This document shows, piece by piece, positions 10,840 through 22,972 of a stretch of 64,000 nt of DNA (position 1 is its first letter; the number at the start of each line of letters is the position of its first letter). Source of the DNA: Arabidopsis thaliana (taxonomy: Eukaryota > Streptophyta > Magnoliopsida > Brassicales > Brassicaceae); assembly GCF_000001735.4 (NCBI RefSeq), contig NC_003071.7, forward strand, positions 17,645,443 through 17,709,442, written 5' to 3'. The notes below the pieces were generated by a model that ran no database searches, had not been told where the DNA came from, and was given only the letters and a program-made list of their open reading frames with translations. Position numbers and translations under genes: made by a program.

Positions 10840-12480
10840 CTCCTCTAAACCCTGACCAAAACCATTCTCAAAAATCAACTAAAATCTTAACCACAAAATA
10901 CCTTAATATTCCGATTCTCATGAGGAAGGAAACAAACACATTACCTTAAAACCAAAGCAACAGAGATTGGTATCTCTCTCTCCTTCCTCCGATCTCTGGC
11001 TATTCATCACAAACCAAAACTGATTACTTAATGGAAGGTATTGAGCAGAATTCACGACAACAACAAAGCAAAAAAGCATTTTTTTAGATCAACCCAATCC
11101 TAAAACAAACCATCAGTTCCATTAGAGTCTATACAAACAAGCAAAATTTCAACCCTAAATTCATGAAATCGAACAAAACCCTAACATGAGTCTGACTAAT
11201 AAATCCATAAAATTGAGAAGAAATTCGGATAAAGTTCATACTTTTTCGATATGGATGGATACAGAGAGCTTCTTCTTCTGATGGAGACGAAGAAGACACC
11301 GGAGATATCGCGATGAAGAAGAAGAACAAGGCTAAGTTACGCCAGCAAACAGAGAGCGACGATTTTGATTTTCTCGTTTTTATTTATGAAACGCCGCGTT
11401 TCATCTTCTATTGAGGGGAGGGTGTCTTTTATGATTTTCCCAAAAACAAAATTAATAAAAAAAAACTTTTAAATTTTCCAAATTCAATAGATATGCATTA
11501 ACTAGATGAAGATTATTTTTTCAATTCTTAGAGATTGGTCAATTGAGAAAACTTTAATGCTTGATTAAGGAATGAGAATAAAATTTGATAAGTTAAAATT
11601 TGTCACACAATATATATTTGACAACCGAAATTGAGTTCCTCAACCCATAAAGTTGATATGCTGATAGGGTTATAATTCTATATCCACCAATTTTGTTTAC
11701 ACTTGTCTAGATGTGGCATACGATTGTTAGCGTTACTGGTTTATTACTTAGTTTTAAAGTAATATGTAAGTTTTCTTAGTTATGGATATAAGCTGCAATA
11801 ACTCTGAAGACATCAGGGACGTCATTGTCTATGTCCTTAATGCATACACAAGCCTTGTTTCTTTCCTTTACAGTTTCTTCTAATCAATGTCAAAATCAAT
11901 TAGTAATAGTTTTGGTTTCTTTTGGCCCTCCATCACTATTCACTACAATCTCTCCATATCAAAAAACTAAACACATGTTCATATTTTTAGGCTATCTTGT
12001 GTGTATATAATAGATGTTCAAATATATATAATGAAGAGATTTGTGGAGCCAGAGATGGAATATGATGAAAATGAAATGGCAAGTTATCTCCCTGCAAGAT
12101 TTTGACACAAAATATTAATGCAACACAGAGTTCCCATACCACAATAACATTGGTCTCAAGTAACTTCCAATTATAGTAACAAGCAGACACATTGCAGGCA
12201 TATGAGCATCATGAGTTAAGTAGCCTCTATTCAATTCCTCTTTCTCTCCCTCTTAATCATGAAACTACCTCTTTGTCTCTTTCTTTCTCTCTTTTTATTT
12301 TATTTTTTTAAATAATTTCCACTCATGATATCTAATCGAACATAGCCTAGCCTATACTCATTATTCTCCAATATATCTGACCAAACATGTAACAGACTTA
12401 AACCCTAATAAATGATCATCCGTACATGCACCTCCTTCCTCAAGTAAGGATAAAAACCACCTTCTGTTTTTGTTTCCCTT
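10840..12480. other. VOZ2 leader and shared upstream region of VOZ2 and ZFP11
   Basis: VOZ2 (-) and ZFP11 (+) are divergent, with about 1.9 kb between their start codons. 10840-11340 carries likely untranslated VOZ2 exons and introns. The remainder is AT-rich without a recognisable gene. Confidence 0.5.
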
Positions 12481-12487
12481 TTGACTC

Positions 12488-12494
12488 TATATAA
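12488..12494 (+). promoter_or_regulatory. TATA box of ZFP11
   Basis: A perfect TATATAA, 220 bp upstream of the ZFP11 ATG. It leaves room for a leader of about 190 nt with a possible short intron ending at the TTTCATGCAG before 12648. Confidence 0.65.
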
Positions 12495-12707
12495 CACATA
12501 GTAACTCCTCCGTAGTTACATTCTTCCTTAGTTCCTCATCAAACTCAAAAATCTCTATCTATACGGTTTTCATCATCCCCCACTCTTATTCTTTCTCACT
12601 TTTGAATTAATATATACATACATAACATCTTAGTTTATTTCATGCAGGGGAGTATCATACTATCTTCATCATTCACCACCAGCATTGATCATCATCTGTT
12701 GGAAAAT

Positions 12708-13352
12708 ATGAAGAGAACACATTTGGCAAGTTTTAGTAACAGAGACAAAACCCAAGAAGAAGAAGGAGAAGACGGTAATGGTGACAACAGAGTCATCATG
12801 AATCACTACAAGAATTACGAAGCTGGGCTGATCCCATGGCCTCCCAAGAATTACACTTGCAGCTTCTGCAGGAGAGAGTTCAGATCTGCTCAAGCACTTG
12901 GAGGCCACATGAATGTTCATAGAAGAGACAGAGCAAAACTCAGGCAGATCCCTTCTTGGCTCTTCGAACCTCACCACCACACACCTATTGCAAACCCTAA
13001 CCCTAATTTTAGCTCTTCTTCTTCCTCTTCAACAACAACAGCTCATCTTGAGCCTTCCCTAACCAACCAGAGATCCAAAACCACTCCTTTTCCTTCTGCC
13101 CGGTTTGATCTTTTGGACAGTACTACTAGCTATGGAGGTTTGATGATGGACAGAGAGAAGAACAAGAGCAATGTATGTAGCAGAGAGATCAAGAAAAGTG
13201 CCATCGATGCATGTCATTCAGTAAGATGTGAGATAAGCCGTGGGGATCTGATGAATAAGAAAGATGATCAAGTCATGGGGTTGGAGCTTGGGATGAGTTT
13301 GAGGAATCCCAACCAAGTTCTTGATTTGGAGCTTCGACTAGGCTACCTCTAA
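12708..13352 (+). CDS. ZFP11: C2H2 zinc-finger repressor ZFP11 (SUPERMAN-like)
   Basis: Intronless 214-aa protein. It has a single C2H2 finger: Cys51 and Cys54 (CSFCRREF), the plant-specific QALGGH helix at 62-67, then His71. A basic stretch follows (RRDRAKLRQ). The C-terminus is an EAR-type repression motif ([10 protein letters not shown]), which recruits TOPLESS-class corepressors. The architecture matches SUPERMAN/RABBIT EARS relatives. I start at the ATG at 12708. An in-frame ATG at 12642 would add 22 residues, but it sits inside TTTCATGCAG, which looks like a 3' splice site. The run of Ser/Thr near residue 105 is low complexity. Confidence 0.93.
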   Translation: MKRTHLASFSNRDKTQEEEGEDGNGDNRVIMNHYKNYEAGLIPWPPKNYTCSFCRREFRSAQALGGHMNVHRRDRAKLRQIPSWLFEPHHHTPIANPNPNFSSSSSSSTTTAHLEPSLTNQRSKTTPFPSARFDLLDSTTSYGGLMMDREKNKSNVCSREIKKSAIDACHSVRCEISRGDLMNKKDDQVMGLELGMSLRNPNQVLDLELRLGYL

Positions 13353-15335
13353 ATTCTTTTGATTAGCTAGTATTTGTACTTCAAAATTATATCTAGTATA
13401 ATCATGTTTAGCTGAGCAGTACGTGAGCTAGAGATTGTGATTGCATTCAGGCTAATGGTATTAAATAGTATTAGGCTTAAATTTATTGGAAGTCAAAATG
13501 AAATTAAAGTTGAAAAAATCTCCATATGATTTTTTTATCAAGAGTGTTCAACAGTATATGTGTTATTTTCCTAGTTTTTTCAATCAAGAGAAGATTTTTA
13601 AAAGAAAACAACGATGTTATAATTTTTTAACTTTATTAATTGTGTTATTATTGGTTATAAATTTGTCAATTTCAATCATCCCTAATGTTGTTATACAATA
13701 TGAAACTGTGTAGTAGAATTACGTGCAGTATAGAAGCTAGAAATTAGGATTAGAGAAAGTGGGTTGCATGTGTATGTGAGTATTAAGAAAGACAAAAAGT
13801 GATAAAGATTGCATTATTATAGAGATGGGTTGATGAGACACAGACGCATGCGACAAAGTGGTACTATGAAACATATAAAGATGGATGATGATCAATTGAC
13901 TCATGAATAGTTAATGTTTTCATCTTTTACACTCACCATCACATCTTTATGTATAATTACATATATCTAGCATTTCTCATGCATGTCGTGAAAGCACTTA
14001 ATGGTATGTGTGCGTGAAAAAAATGAAAACAATTTTCTCATTGTTGAGAAAAATGTCTTTAAATTATTCCACATTCAGTTTATATATAGTCGAAAGCCTG
14101 AAGAACCGTTGGAAGATGGAGAATTCAGAGTTGTGAATGTGACTTTGATCAAATTCGTGTGCCTAAACAAACGAGAGTTTGTTAATCAAATTAAATGCCA
14201 GGCTAATATCTAAATATGCCTCAGTCAAATTCAACCACTCATATTGACCAACAAAATGTTACTATTAAATTAAAACAATTTTATACTTCTTTGATTCATC
14301 ACACGTGTGAGTGTGGATGGATATGTAGTTCAAAAAGAGACTTCATCCCTAGTTATTTCTTCAAATAATAATGTCTCTTTTCGAATATACAATCAAAAAC
14401 CATTAAATTTGAACAATATTCAATTTTGATGGCATGTGATTATACTACTTTTTTTGGTCATGGAATTCAATACCATATCAACTATATTTATACTAAACAT
14501 GAATGAATGTAGAGAGTACAGACAGATCAAGAGCCAAGAGTGTAGGAGACAAGATTAGAAAATTAGAAAACAAGTGATGTGAAAAGGAAACAAGAAAATG
14601 GAATGTTTGGTCAATACATTTGGGATGTTTGTGGTTTCCCCATGAACAAATTTAATCTGACATTTTCCATCTTCCCCAACAATTTTAATTTAATATATAC
14701 AATCCATCATCACCTTTCCTTTTTTAGAATCGATCACTTTCCACTCTAATCTCTACGTTCCCTTCAATTCTTCCCTTTTCTATGAATAATAATTACAGTG
14801 AGTTTATTTGTGTTTGGGTGATGTGAAAGGTAAGAGATTTTCATCATGCAGCCTAATATTTTTCTACTTCTTACAAATGTATCCCCAAGTTTTAGTGTTT
14901 CTTACAATAATCACCTTCCGTTGCAATTCACTGTCTTAAATAGATTTGGTTCTAATTCTAAGTTCTAACTTCTAGTTATGGTGAGGAATTTATTTGAGCA
15001 ATCCTAGAGATTATTTGGCTAAAACTGTAAACACTTATAGGTTTTGTTAACTGTCCAATCACATTGACTTCTGTCTCTATCTCAAAATCACATGTTTTTA
15101 GTTATGTCTTCTCACCGGTTCATTCCAACCCAAGAATCTTTTTATTTTGTCTGAGGTGATTGTTCTGATGGAACCGCGTGACATACAAAATTATGTTCTC
15201 ATATGAATTATGATAGAGTAAAATGTGATAGAGTTTGTCATCCTTCGACCAAAGAATACAAAAGAAAATTGAGATGTATCAATTAGTGTGCGAGGAACCT
15301 ATAAATTTAATCTTTGGAAACGCCTGGACATCGAA
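13353..15335. other. Intergenic, no gene seen
   Basis: Two kilobases of AT-rich DNA. Short frames at 13486-13713 and 14001-14213 have no family features, splice context or codon bias that I could use. No RNA structure recognised. Confidence 0.5.
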
Positions 15336-15406
15336 GCACCAGTGGTCTAGTGGTAGAATAGTACCCTGCCACGGTACAGACCCGGGTTCAATTCCCGGCT
15401 GGTGCA
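15336..15406 (+). tRNA. tRNA-Gly (GCC anticodon)
   Basis: Seventy-one bases fold as a cloverleaf. The acceptor stem GCACCAG pairs with CTGGTGC plus discriminator A. The D arm contains the A-box-like TGGTCTAGTGGTAGAA. The anticodon stem GTACC/GGTAC encloses CTGCCAC with anticodon GCC at 15368-15370. The T arm is the B-box GGGTTCAATTCCC. No intron. CCA is not encoded, as expected in eukaryotes. A seven-T run directly after it is the Pol III terminator. Confidence 0.97.
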
Positions 15407-15407
15407 A

Positions 15408-15414
15408 TTTTTTT
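15408..15414 (+). terminator. Pol III terminator of tRNA-Gly
   Basis: Seven T on the non-template strand, two bases after the mature 3' end; four or more T suffice for Pol III termination. Confidence 0.85.
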
Positions 15415-16792
15415 AACAAACCAACGCCCAACATCGTAATGAACCTATGTGGGCTTTAACGGCCCATTTTGCTTTTCAGTCCGTAAACACTAGGCCTTTT
15501 TTATGTGTTATGTTGTCCTTCCTCCCAACCACATGATTACACTCCTTGAGTTCAAAAATTTCTCTTATGTTTCTTTTACCGATTGTTTCATTTAGTTATT
15601 CTTACCAACATCTACTGGTTAAAATTTGCATATAGCCATGGGAATTCAAATATCTGGAACTGAAATTCGAAAGCGACGATGCAATGCAAATAAAATATAG
15701 GATTTATTTGTGAACTAAAAAAGTATTTTAATGATATTTGGAAAAATCGAGAAAGTCCGAATGGGAATTGTAAGTTTTAAACACAAAGAGACATTTTTGC
15801 TTTAGTCAGGCGTGATGGAGAAAACTCCCAAGGGATTTAGTTTTCCCTCGAGTTAAGTTATTATGTCATTAAACATTCTTCTGTAATTTATGATCTAAAC
15901 CGGAAAAGAAAAACGGGTTAGCGCAAACTGCAATTATCTCAACTAATTCTTAAATAACAGTAATTATGATCCCATTGCTCAAGTGTTTTAGTAGTCTTTT
16001 AACGTTTAGTTATGTTACTTCACTGTTCCAGTAATACGTCCTAAATTATCTCGTACTTCAATTTAGATTACCATGAACTACAATGTTAAATTGGGATTAT
16101 GGGAACATAATTACTAAGATGTTTTGAGACAATTAAAACTTTTAAAATATTGACAAATAATTAGTATATTCTTTCAGCCGATATTGATTTGAATTTATCT
16201 TTTTTTTTTTCTGGAACATCCAATAAAATTAAAACGATTAGAAAATGGCTTAGCATGGTTCATGCACATAAATGAAATACATAAAAATGATTTTATTTCA
16301 CTAAATATAATTCAGCTAACTCATTTGCAAGTTTGATAACATGACTGTAGTTGAGAAAAAAAATGAAACTATAGTTAATTTGGTCTTGTTTCTCAAATTT
16401 TCGGTTGCTTATTTGATTTTTTTTTATTTACATGATAACAAACTTACCAACTATAACCATATCCGAGTAACTTTTAAAGTACACGAGCACTAAGTGAAGA
16501 AAGTCACATGCGTACACTAATCCTAATTGAATCACACGATTTCTCTCGTGTGCAAAATCCGTAAGTACATAATATTAATACTTTTTTTTGTAACATATTA
16601 AATTCTAATAATCTCCTCAGGTGATTTGAATCCTAGTCTGTACCAGCTACATACTCACTCCATGTAACCAAATATTCCTAAGCCACCTAAGCAGATCCAG
16701 CACGATCAATCAATATTACGAGCTTTAGTGTTTGTTTTGTCATAAAGGGAGTTTAATTAGCTTATAATTACGCATTTAACAATTATACTTAC
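15415..16792. other. Intergenic, no gene seen apart from site II pair
   Basis: AT-rich. At 15449-15465 the motif TGGGCTTTAACGGCCCA puts two site II elements head to head right after the tRNA, with no recognised gene nearby. Otherwise no structure seen. Confidence 0.4.
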
Positions 16793-16942
16793 ATAAATGG
16801 GCTTCAAATACATTCATGGCATTAGCATTTGTCGGTACATCTTTACCGGCATTTGCCGGTTCATCCGGTCCCCACACTTCACGACAAACAGCAGCAGTTC
16901 CGATGTCCGGCGTTCGGCGGAAGAACTTATAAAATAACTTTT
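16793..16942 (-). CDS. Candidate internal exon of an unrecognised gene
   Basis: A 150-bp segment, clearly richer in GC than its surroundings, is bordered on the minus strand by a pyrimidine-rich TTTTAATTTTAG acceptor and a strong donor (TTTAT then GTAAGTAT). The open frame reads KLFYKFFRRTPDIGTAAVC and, further on, EVWGPDEPANAGKDV. Both borders are phase 1, so the exon is symmetric. Further upstream on the same strand, near 17010-17045, PGYVWFLELQSKL ends in a stop and may be another piece. I do not recognise the protein. Without upstream and downstream exons this may be a short peptide gene, a noncoding RNA exon or a relic. Confidence 0.35.
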
Positions 16943-17236
16943 CTAAAATTAAAATAAAAATAAAGAATGAATGAAAGAAGATAGACAAAATTGATTATTA
17001 ATTGAGTTTGCTTTGAAGCTCCAAGAACCAAACGTATCCGGGTATAAAATAATACGAGATAAAGTGATAGAAGACCTAAGACTACCTCATTACTAAAAAT
17101 ATGGATATTTTTCTATACAAATCCACGAATGAAAAGAAAAAGAAGTTGGACTAATTAAATTGAAATCCAATAATTGTAAATATAATATTAAAACCCAATA
17201 AATTAGAAGTCTCATGTTGCAGTCTCCATTATTGAT

Positions 17237-17242
17237 TGTCTC
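17237..17242 (+). promoter_or_regulatory. Auxin response element TGTCTC upstream of LBD16
   Basis: Canonical TGTCTC 984 bp upstream of the LBD16 ATG. LBD16 is a direct target of ARF7/ARF19, which bind TGTCNN sites; a TGTCGG lies further upstream at 16830-16835. Single motifs are weak evidence on their own. Confidence 0.4.
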
Positions 17243-18225
17243 CTTAGAATCCAACATGTGACCCTCCATTGTCTACCATTCACACCCTTTGGCTCACTCG
17301 ATAAATTTGGACATTAATTGCATTCATTTTATTTGTAAGAACCAGAATCTCAGTAGATGTTATTTGTGTTGAGTAAACTGTTGTTATTTATAGACTAGGC
17401 TATTCTTCGTATACACTTTGATACTGATTTTTAGTTCATCATCTATCTACCGACTAAATATAGTGTTTCTATGTGGCTTCTCCTCAAATGTCAAATTTAT
17501 TTCTTTAATGTTGTTTGAGTTTCAAACTTGCAAAGTGCAAACCAATTTTGGTTGTTATACTAAAACCACACATATAATTAAAGACACCCACTATAGCATA
17601 AAATTCGTCGTGTAAGCAATTTTACTATAGTCTAAACTCCATAAAAGGACGTCGAAAAATATTGTGATATTGGAATTATAGTGTCAGTTTGTTTTTCTTT
17701 GGGCAAATGGATTGTAGTTTCATTATATATTACAATTTATAAACGAAACGATAAGTATGGCTCATACTTTAGTGATGGAGAATTAAAGTATTTTATATTC
17801 AGAGATGACACAATATGGTAGACCAAAAATAACTAATTAAAATAGTATCATATTAGATATTTATATGTGATTGTAAATTTGATCATTGAGTGAACATTTT
17901 AAATTAGTATGCCCAAGAAAGAAAAGAAAAAAAAAAAACTCTTTCTCTCTCATGATAATGTTCCTTTTATAAAATCCACCCAAAGACACCAAACACTTCT
18001 CCATCATCATTTCATTTCTTGTTCTTTTTCCACCATCACCATTTCCTAGTTCGCTCGTGCACATCTCCGACGATCCCAATTCTAAAATCATCACTTCTTC
18101 CAATCTTTTCAACATCTCTTCAAAATATCCAGTCAACAAAAAAAAAAGTACTTAAAACAAGGAAACCCCTTCTTTCTTTTTGTACATATAACATAAAAAT
18201 CATCACTTTTTTGTTCGTTTCGCCG

Positions 18226-18528
18226 ATGGCATCTTCCGGTAACGGTACAACGGCGGGGACAGGTTCACCATGCGGTGCATGCAAGTTCTTGAGGAGGAAG
18301 TGCGCATCCGATTGTATATTTGCACCGTACTTCTCATCGGAGCAAGGAGCAGCAAGATTCGCAGCTATTCACAAGGTGTTTGGAGCAAGCAACGTTTCTA
18401 AGCTCTTGCTTAATGTTCCAATCCATGATCGATGTGAAGCTGTCGTCACCATCGCCTACGAAGCTCAGGCTCGTCTTCATGACCCTGTTTATGGATGTGT
18501 CTCTCATATCTTTGCCCTCCAACAACAG
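18226..18528 (+). CDS. LBD16: LOB-domain transcription factor LBD16, exon 1
   Basis: First coding exon (101 codons) of a 245-aa protein; exon 2 is 19277-19711. The LOB domain starts with the zinc-binding C block: Cys16, Cys19, Cys26 and Cys30 ([15 protein letters not shown]). The GAS block ([12 protein letters not shown]) and the leucine-zipper-like coil ([17 protein letters not shown]…) follow. The exon ends in QQQ at a phase-0 donor, the conserved intron site of class I LBD genes. LBD16 (ASL18) acts in the nucleus downstream of ARF7/ARF19 to start lateral root founder-cell division. Frames extending upstream of this ATG are leader sequence. Confidence 0.96.
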
Positions 18529-19276
18529 GTAATTGACCGAGTAAATCGGTAGTGCTCCATCGGTCTTTATAGACTTTTTGTTTAGTTACTAACGGAATTT
18601 ATGTGGTGGTTGACTCGTATGATATTTCCTGCATGAGATCGAATGTTCTCTGAATCTTGATGAATTAGCTAGGAACAACTTCTTTTCCCATCATTTCTTT
18701 TGTTTTCACATTAGGGCTTTTCTTCCTTTTTGCTTTGCCTAATTTTTTTTTAAAATTAAAGTTTGAGATTTTAATAATTTAGTTTTAAGAAAACGTTACA
18801 ACGATAAATAATCAGTTTTCCAATAAATATTTGTCATGATGTTTTCATTTCTTATGTTTGTCATTTTCGATTCGCCAAAATCTTGAGTAAACGACACTGT
18901 ACATGTTCTTTCCGTTTCATGAAAATTGATGTTTTGAATATTTTTTGCATATTAATGAAACGCTTACAAAAGTAAACATATTTATACTGATGCATTTACT
19001 ATTCTAGGAATATGAAATTATATATGTGCTAACATTTAGATATACCAAATAGACTTACATAAAAACATTTCATTTTCTTTTGGCACAAAACATCAATTTC
19101 AATGAAGAAAAATAGACTATAAAACATACATATTCACAATAAACGAAGAAGCCTTTACTAATTCGTCTACATATGATCTTACAACTTTTTTTTTTCTTTT
19201 TAGTAAATGATCTTACAACTTATGAATAGAATTGGAATCAATCTTGTTTAACTTAGCGTTTGATGCGTTTATATAG
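18529..19276 (+). other. LBD16: LBD16 intron
   Basis: A 748-bp phase-0 intron with GT at 18529 and AG (TTTATATAG) at 19276. AT-rich; no nested gene seen. It is far longer than the homologous LBD17 intron (128 bp). Confidence 0.9.
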
Positions 19277-19711
19277 GTGGCTTTCTTGCAATCACAAGTC
19301 ATGCAAATGAAGGCACAGATAGCTGGCCACCAGACGTCAGCCGCCGGAGATCTAAGACACAGCTCGGAAAGTACCAACCAGTTTATGACGTGGCAACAAA
19401 CTAGTGTCTCTCCGATCGGTAGTGCATACTCAACACCGTATAACCATCATCAACCTTACTACGGTCATGTAAACCCTAACAATCCGGTCTCGCCACAGAG
19501 CTCGCTAGAAGAATCTTTCAGCAACACGAGCAGTGACGTCACCACAACAGCCAACGTGCGAGAGACTCATCATCAAACCGGAGGAGGAGTATACGGTCAC
19601 GATGGAATAGGGTTTCACGAAGGATATCCTAACAAGAAGAGATCAGTGAGTTATTGTAGTAGCGATTTAGGTGAGCTTCAGGCTTTGGCTCTTAGAATGA
19701 TGAAGAACTAA
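19277..19711 (+). CDS. LBD16: LBD16, exon 2
   Basis: Second coding exon of LBD16. It begins with VAFLQSQVMQMKAQI, completing the coiled-coil region of the LOB domain, and continues into a variable, Ser/His/Gln-rich C-terminal region of about 125 residues, expected to be the activation domain of class I LBD proteins. The end is LGELQALALRMMKN followed by TAA. Exons 1 and 2 together give 245 aa, the known LBD16 length. Confidence 0.95.
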   Translation: MAFLQSQVMQMKAQIAGHQTSAAGDLRHSSESTNQFMTWQQTSVSPIGSAYSTPYNHHQPYYGHVNPNNPVSPQSSLEESFSNTSSDVTTTANVRETHHQTGGGVYGHDGIGFHEGYPNKKRSVSYCSSDLGELQALALRMMKN

Positions 19712-22320
19712 GATAAGTTGGTAAGTTATGTAGACAGTCAGAGAACAAATGAGATGTTTTTATTCGAAGAAAAAAAAAACAAGACAATAGAACATTCCAT
19801 GTTCACATGCTATCATCAATAAGATGTCTACTACACATCCATGTTTGCTTTAAGTCACTGGCCATTGATCAATCACTGAAATATTTGACTTGACAGTAAT
19901 TTTTTTAATCGGTTTAGCTGAACCGATAAATCTGATAATTTGTTTTGGAAAGAATACCAATTGTTGAACGGAGAATTGAAACAGAAATGATCATTTAGTC
20001 ATGATCGATCAATATTACAAATCTTCTAAAAGAAAAGAAATATTCAACAATCATGGAATTCATATATGGTTTTGTTTAGTTCATATGGCTTTATTTGTTT
20101 ATCAATATAGATGTTTATATTTGACTAATCTGATATTCACGTATTCAATGCCTTATCATAAGCTTTTTGATTACCCACAACAAAAAAAGAGTTTATAAGT
20201 AACTAATCGAGGTCACTCGACATTATATATAAATCCATATTCGATGGATAATATAAAACCAAGCAAAGAAAGAAGTAATGTCACGCGAGTAAAGAGAAAA
20301 TAATATGTAGGATATATAAATTTTATAGGTTAGTAATAAAAATGCTTCTGTGTAATGTAGTAGACTGAGCTCCATCACCTTGTATGACTTTGTTTAAGGA
20401 TTCACTAAATTTCCTTTCCTAATAATTGTAGACGTGTGCGGCGCGCATCCAAGGGGTTGACTTTATTCACAAGACATTAAAATCATTAAATTTTTTAATT
20501 TTAATTGGTATATGATTCATTCCATAAAATAGTTTATTTGGCTCGTTACTAATTATGTCTAGTTTCTGTGGAAGTTAAAAGAAAATCTTCAGTTAGTGTT
20601 GCCACAAACGAGGAAGTAAGGAATATTTGAGTTTTCAGAAAAAATGACAAGATGATTAATTAGATGAGTGCATGTCGTCTGTATTATTGTAATTAAATCT
20701 AAACCTTGCAAATAAATTTACCCACATCTCTATGAATCGATATTCTTATATGATTTAATGGTTGTAACTATGTCAACTAACCATTTCTTTTTAGCATCTC
20801 TATGAAGGCAAAAAAGGCATATGGTCTTAACGATAAACATAATGTGGGTACAAGTCAACTTTTATTTTCACAATAAAATATGTATTTTTTATAAATGAAT
20901 AAAAAAAGAAGTTAAATTGTTGATATAGAAAAAACAACAATTTTGGAAAACATAGGAGGGATGGATGTTATGATTGTCTGTCAGAGCAGCAAATCATCGA
21001 AAATCATTTCATCTATTACTTTACTAGTAATATATAAATGGACCACGCATTAATATTACATTTAATAAACATGTTTACCTAACATTAACTAAGCAATGTC
21101 TTGTTAATTACTATGGTACCAATCCACCATATAAATTGTAGTGGTCCTATTAGACAAAATGTTCCCTAAATTGTATGCAATCTTTTTAATTAAATTCAAA
21201 AAAATGATCTTTAATTAGTTCTACTTTGCAAACTCTAATCAGTCTCATCTAATTCTAACCCGATTCCCCACCAAGAAGCTTCGATTGTTGTCCACATCCA
21301 AAATCACAAGTGCTCTTTTAGTCTTTTTAGAAAGGACTTTATGGTTTGTAATCTCGAGGTAACCTAATCAAAAACAAGTTATTAATAGAAGAAAAAAACA
21401 AGTTTAATTAAGCACATGATCAATATTTCACCTAGACGCTTAAAAAAGATCAATAGTTTCACCTGGTTAGTTAGTTTGACAGTCATTAATTAATTTGATA
21501 GTCTGTCTTCAGTTTAACATTTGGTAGACTACCAAAATATCAAGTAAAGTTGTATATTGTGTGATACATGTCTCACCTTATTACTTTATTATTAACATGT
21601 TAGAATGTTGGTCACTTCAACATGTAAAGTGAAGATTGGAGAATTTGGACAATTTAACATCTCATTTTTGTGGGGCTCAGAAAGACAGACAATTTACATT
21701 TCATTATCACTCACAACTAACAGTTTTTTTGTTTGAAATTTTATTCACTTTTCAGTGAACAGTAAACTATATAAACTGATTGTGGTTAATGGAATGCATC
21801 ACGTTAATAATAATTTCTGAGTATGATAGTATGATTTAGGTGGGAAACATCAAAATTGTTTAAAAACATATATTTCGAAGCAAAGTTTCTAATCTAAACT
21901 TAATTATGGTTGTGAGTTATGAACAAGAATTCGGCGATCGCTGTTCTTAGTCAAGCCGTTTATGTATGTGCGTATTTATTATGTTTATTATATAATATCA
22001 AGTTCTTCGAGCCCATTACCGAAGACAAATTGTATTCAATCTCTTCTTTTTTTTCGTCAAACAATTATATTCACACTCTCTCTCGTTTTACTAGTTATTA
22101 TATAAAACAGATCAAAAGCAGGTGGTCAAAACATGATATCACCAGTTACATTCATCACGAACATATATGGTTCGGAATAATATTAAAAACGACATATAGA
22201 GAAAGGAAAAGGTAATCATCGATAATTAATTGGATGTATAAAGGTAACTATTATTATCCTAAGAGAGAAATGATTTAGCAAAAGCAAAGTAAGTACATTA
22301 TTGTAAATGCATATATTTGA
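19712..22320. other. Region between LBD16 and LBD17, left part
   Basis: AT-rich spacer between the two convergent LBD genes. Short frames (20001-20198, 21919-22215) show no family features. A GC-rich patch at 20430-20455 (ACGTGTGCGGCGCGCATCC) stands out but has no assigned role. Confidence 0.45.
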
Positions 22321-22700
22321 GTACAATGACGTGTCGACTGACAGGGAATAAACACGAACTATTGTCTTCTTGTCAAAATTTCTTAATTGGTAAAAGGGAT
22401 TGAAACGGCAAGAGTTAACGCACGTGGGACCCGTGGCTTAAGTACACAATCGAAGTCTTTGACCGTTGAACTATCTATCTATCACACGTGCGGCCTGCTA
22501 AAGTCGTTTGTTTATAAAGATGGCCCACCTCTCTATTTCTTTCCCCAGGCCGTGTATAATTAGTTTATTTGCATTTCTTGAATCAGTGCCTTTGGAGGTG
22601 TCATGTGCCATACTGCCATGTGGCACATTTCAGTGACTAGCGAGAGTTCTAGGCCCATTTCTATAAAACTCAGACCAATACACTTTGTAAATGGGCCTTA
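22321..22700. promoter_or_regulatory. Promoter-like island without an assigned gene
   Basis: A cluster of known plant cis motifs in otherwise AT-rich DNA: GACGTGTC near 22328, CACGTGG at 22421, TTTGACC and GTTGAA near 22459-22470 (W-box-like), and CACACGTG near 22483. TTTATAAA follows near 22511, then two GGCCCA/TGGGCC site II elements near 22652 and 22692. An 8-bp inverted repeat ATGTGCCA…TGGCACAT occupies 22603-22628. The nearest starts, LBD16 and LBD17, are over 1.6 kb away and the region lies downstream of both. Confidence 0.4.
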
Positions 22701-22972
22701 TAGTTTTTAGGTTCATTAAAGAATTATCATAATGTCAATGATGCTTTTAGTTAGACACAGATTTTGGGATTACTGTGAATAGTCTAACTAATTTATATAC
22801 TGAATATATGTCAAGTCGTGATTGATGACCATATTCTTTTATTTCGAAAATCATGTGTTATAACAATTTGAAAATTCTCCATACCAAAAAATTAAGAGAA
22901 GAAGTTGGAATTTTCAACAAACTAAAGATGTTTTTCAACTCCATTTGAGTGACTTATATAATTTTTTGATAA

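Noticed and set aside
12642-12707. 22-residue N-terminal extension of ZFP11
   Set aside because: The upstream ATG lies inside TTTCATGCAG, a likely 3' splice site of a leader intron; the known length fits the downstream ATG.
12990-13008. AACCCTAACCCTAA, a telomere-like repeat
   Set aside because: Two units only, inside the ZFP11 reading frame (NPNPN); not an interstitial telomere.
18019-18225. Extension of LBD16 upstream of its ATG
   Set aside because: The conserved protein starts MASSGNGTT at 18226; upstream codons are His/Phe/Ser-rich leader.
21919-22215. 98-codon plus-strand frame between the LBD genes
   Set aside because: No domain, AT-driven composition and no splice or promoter context directly upstream.
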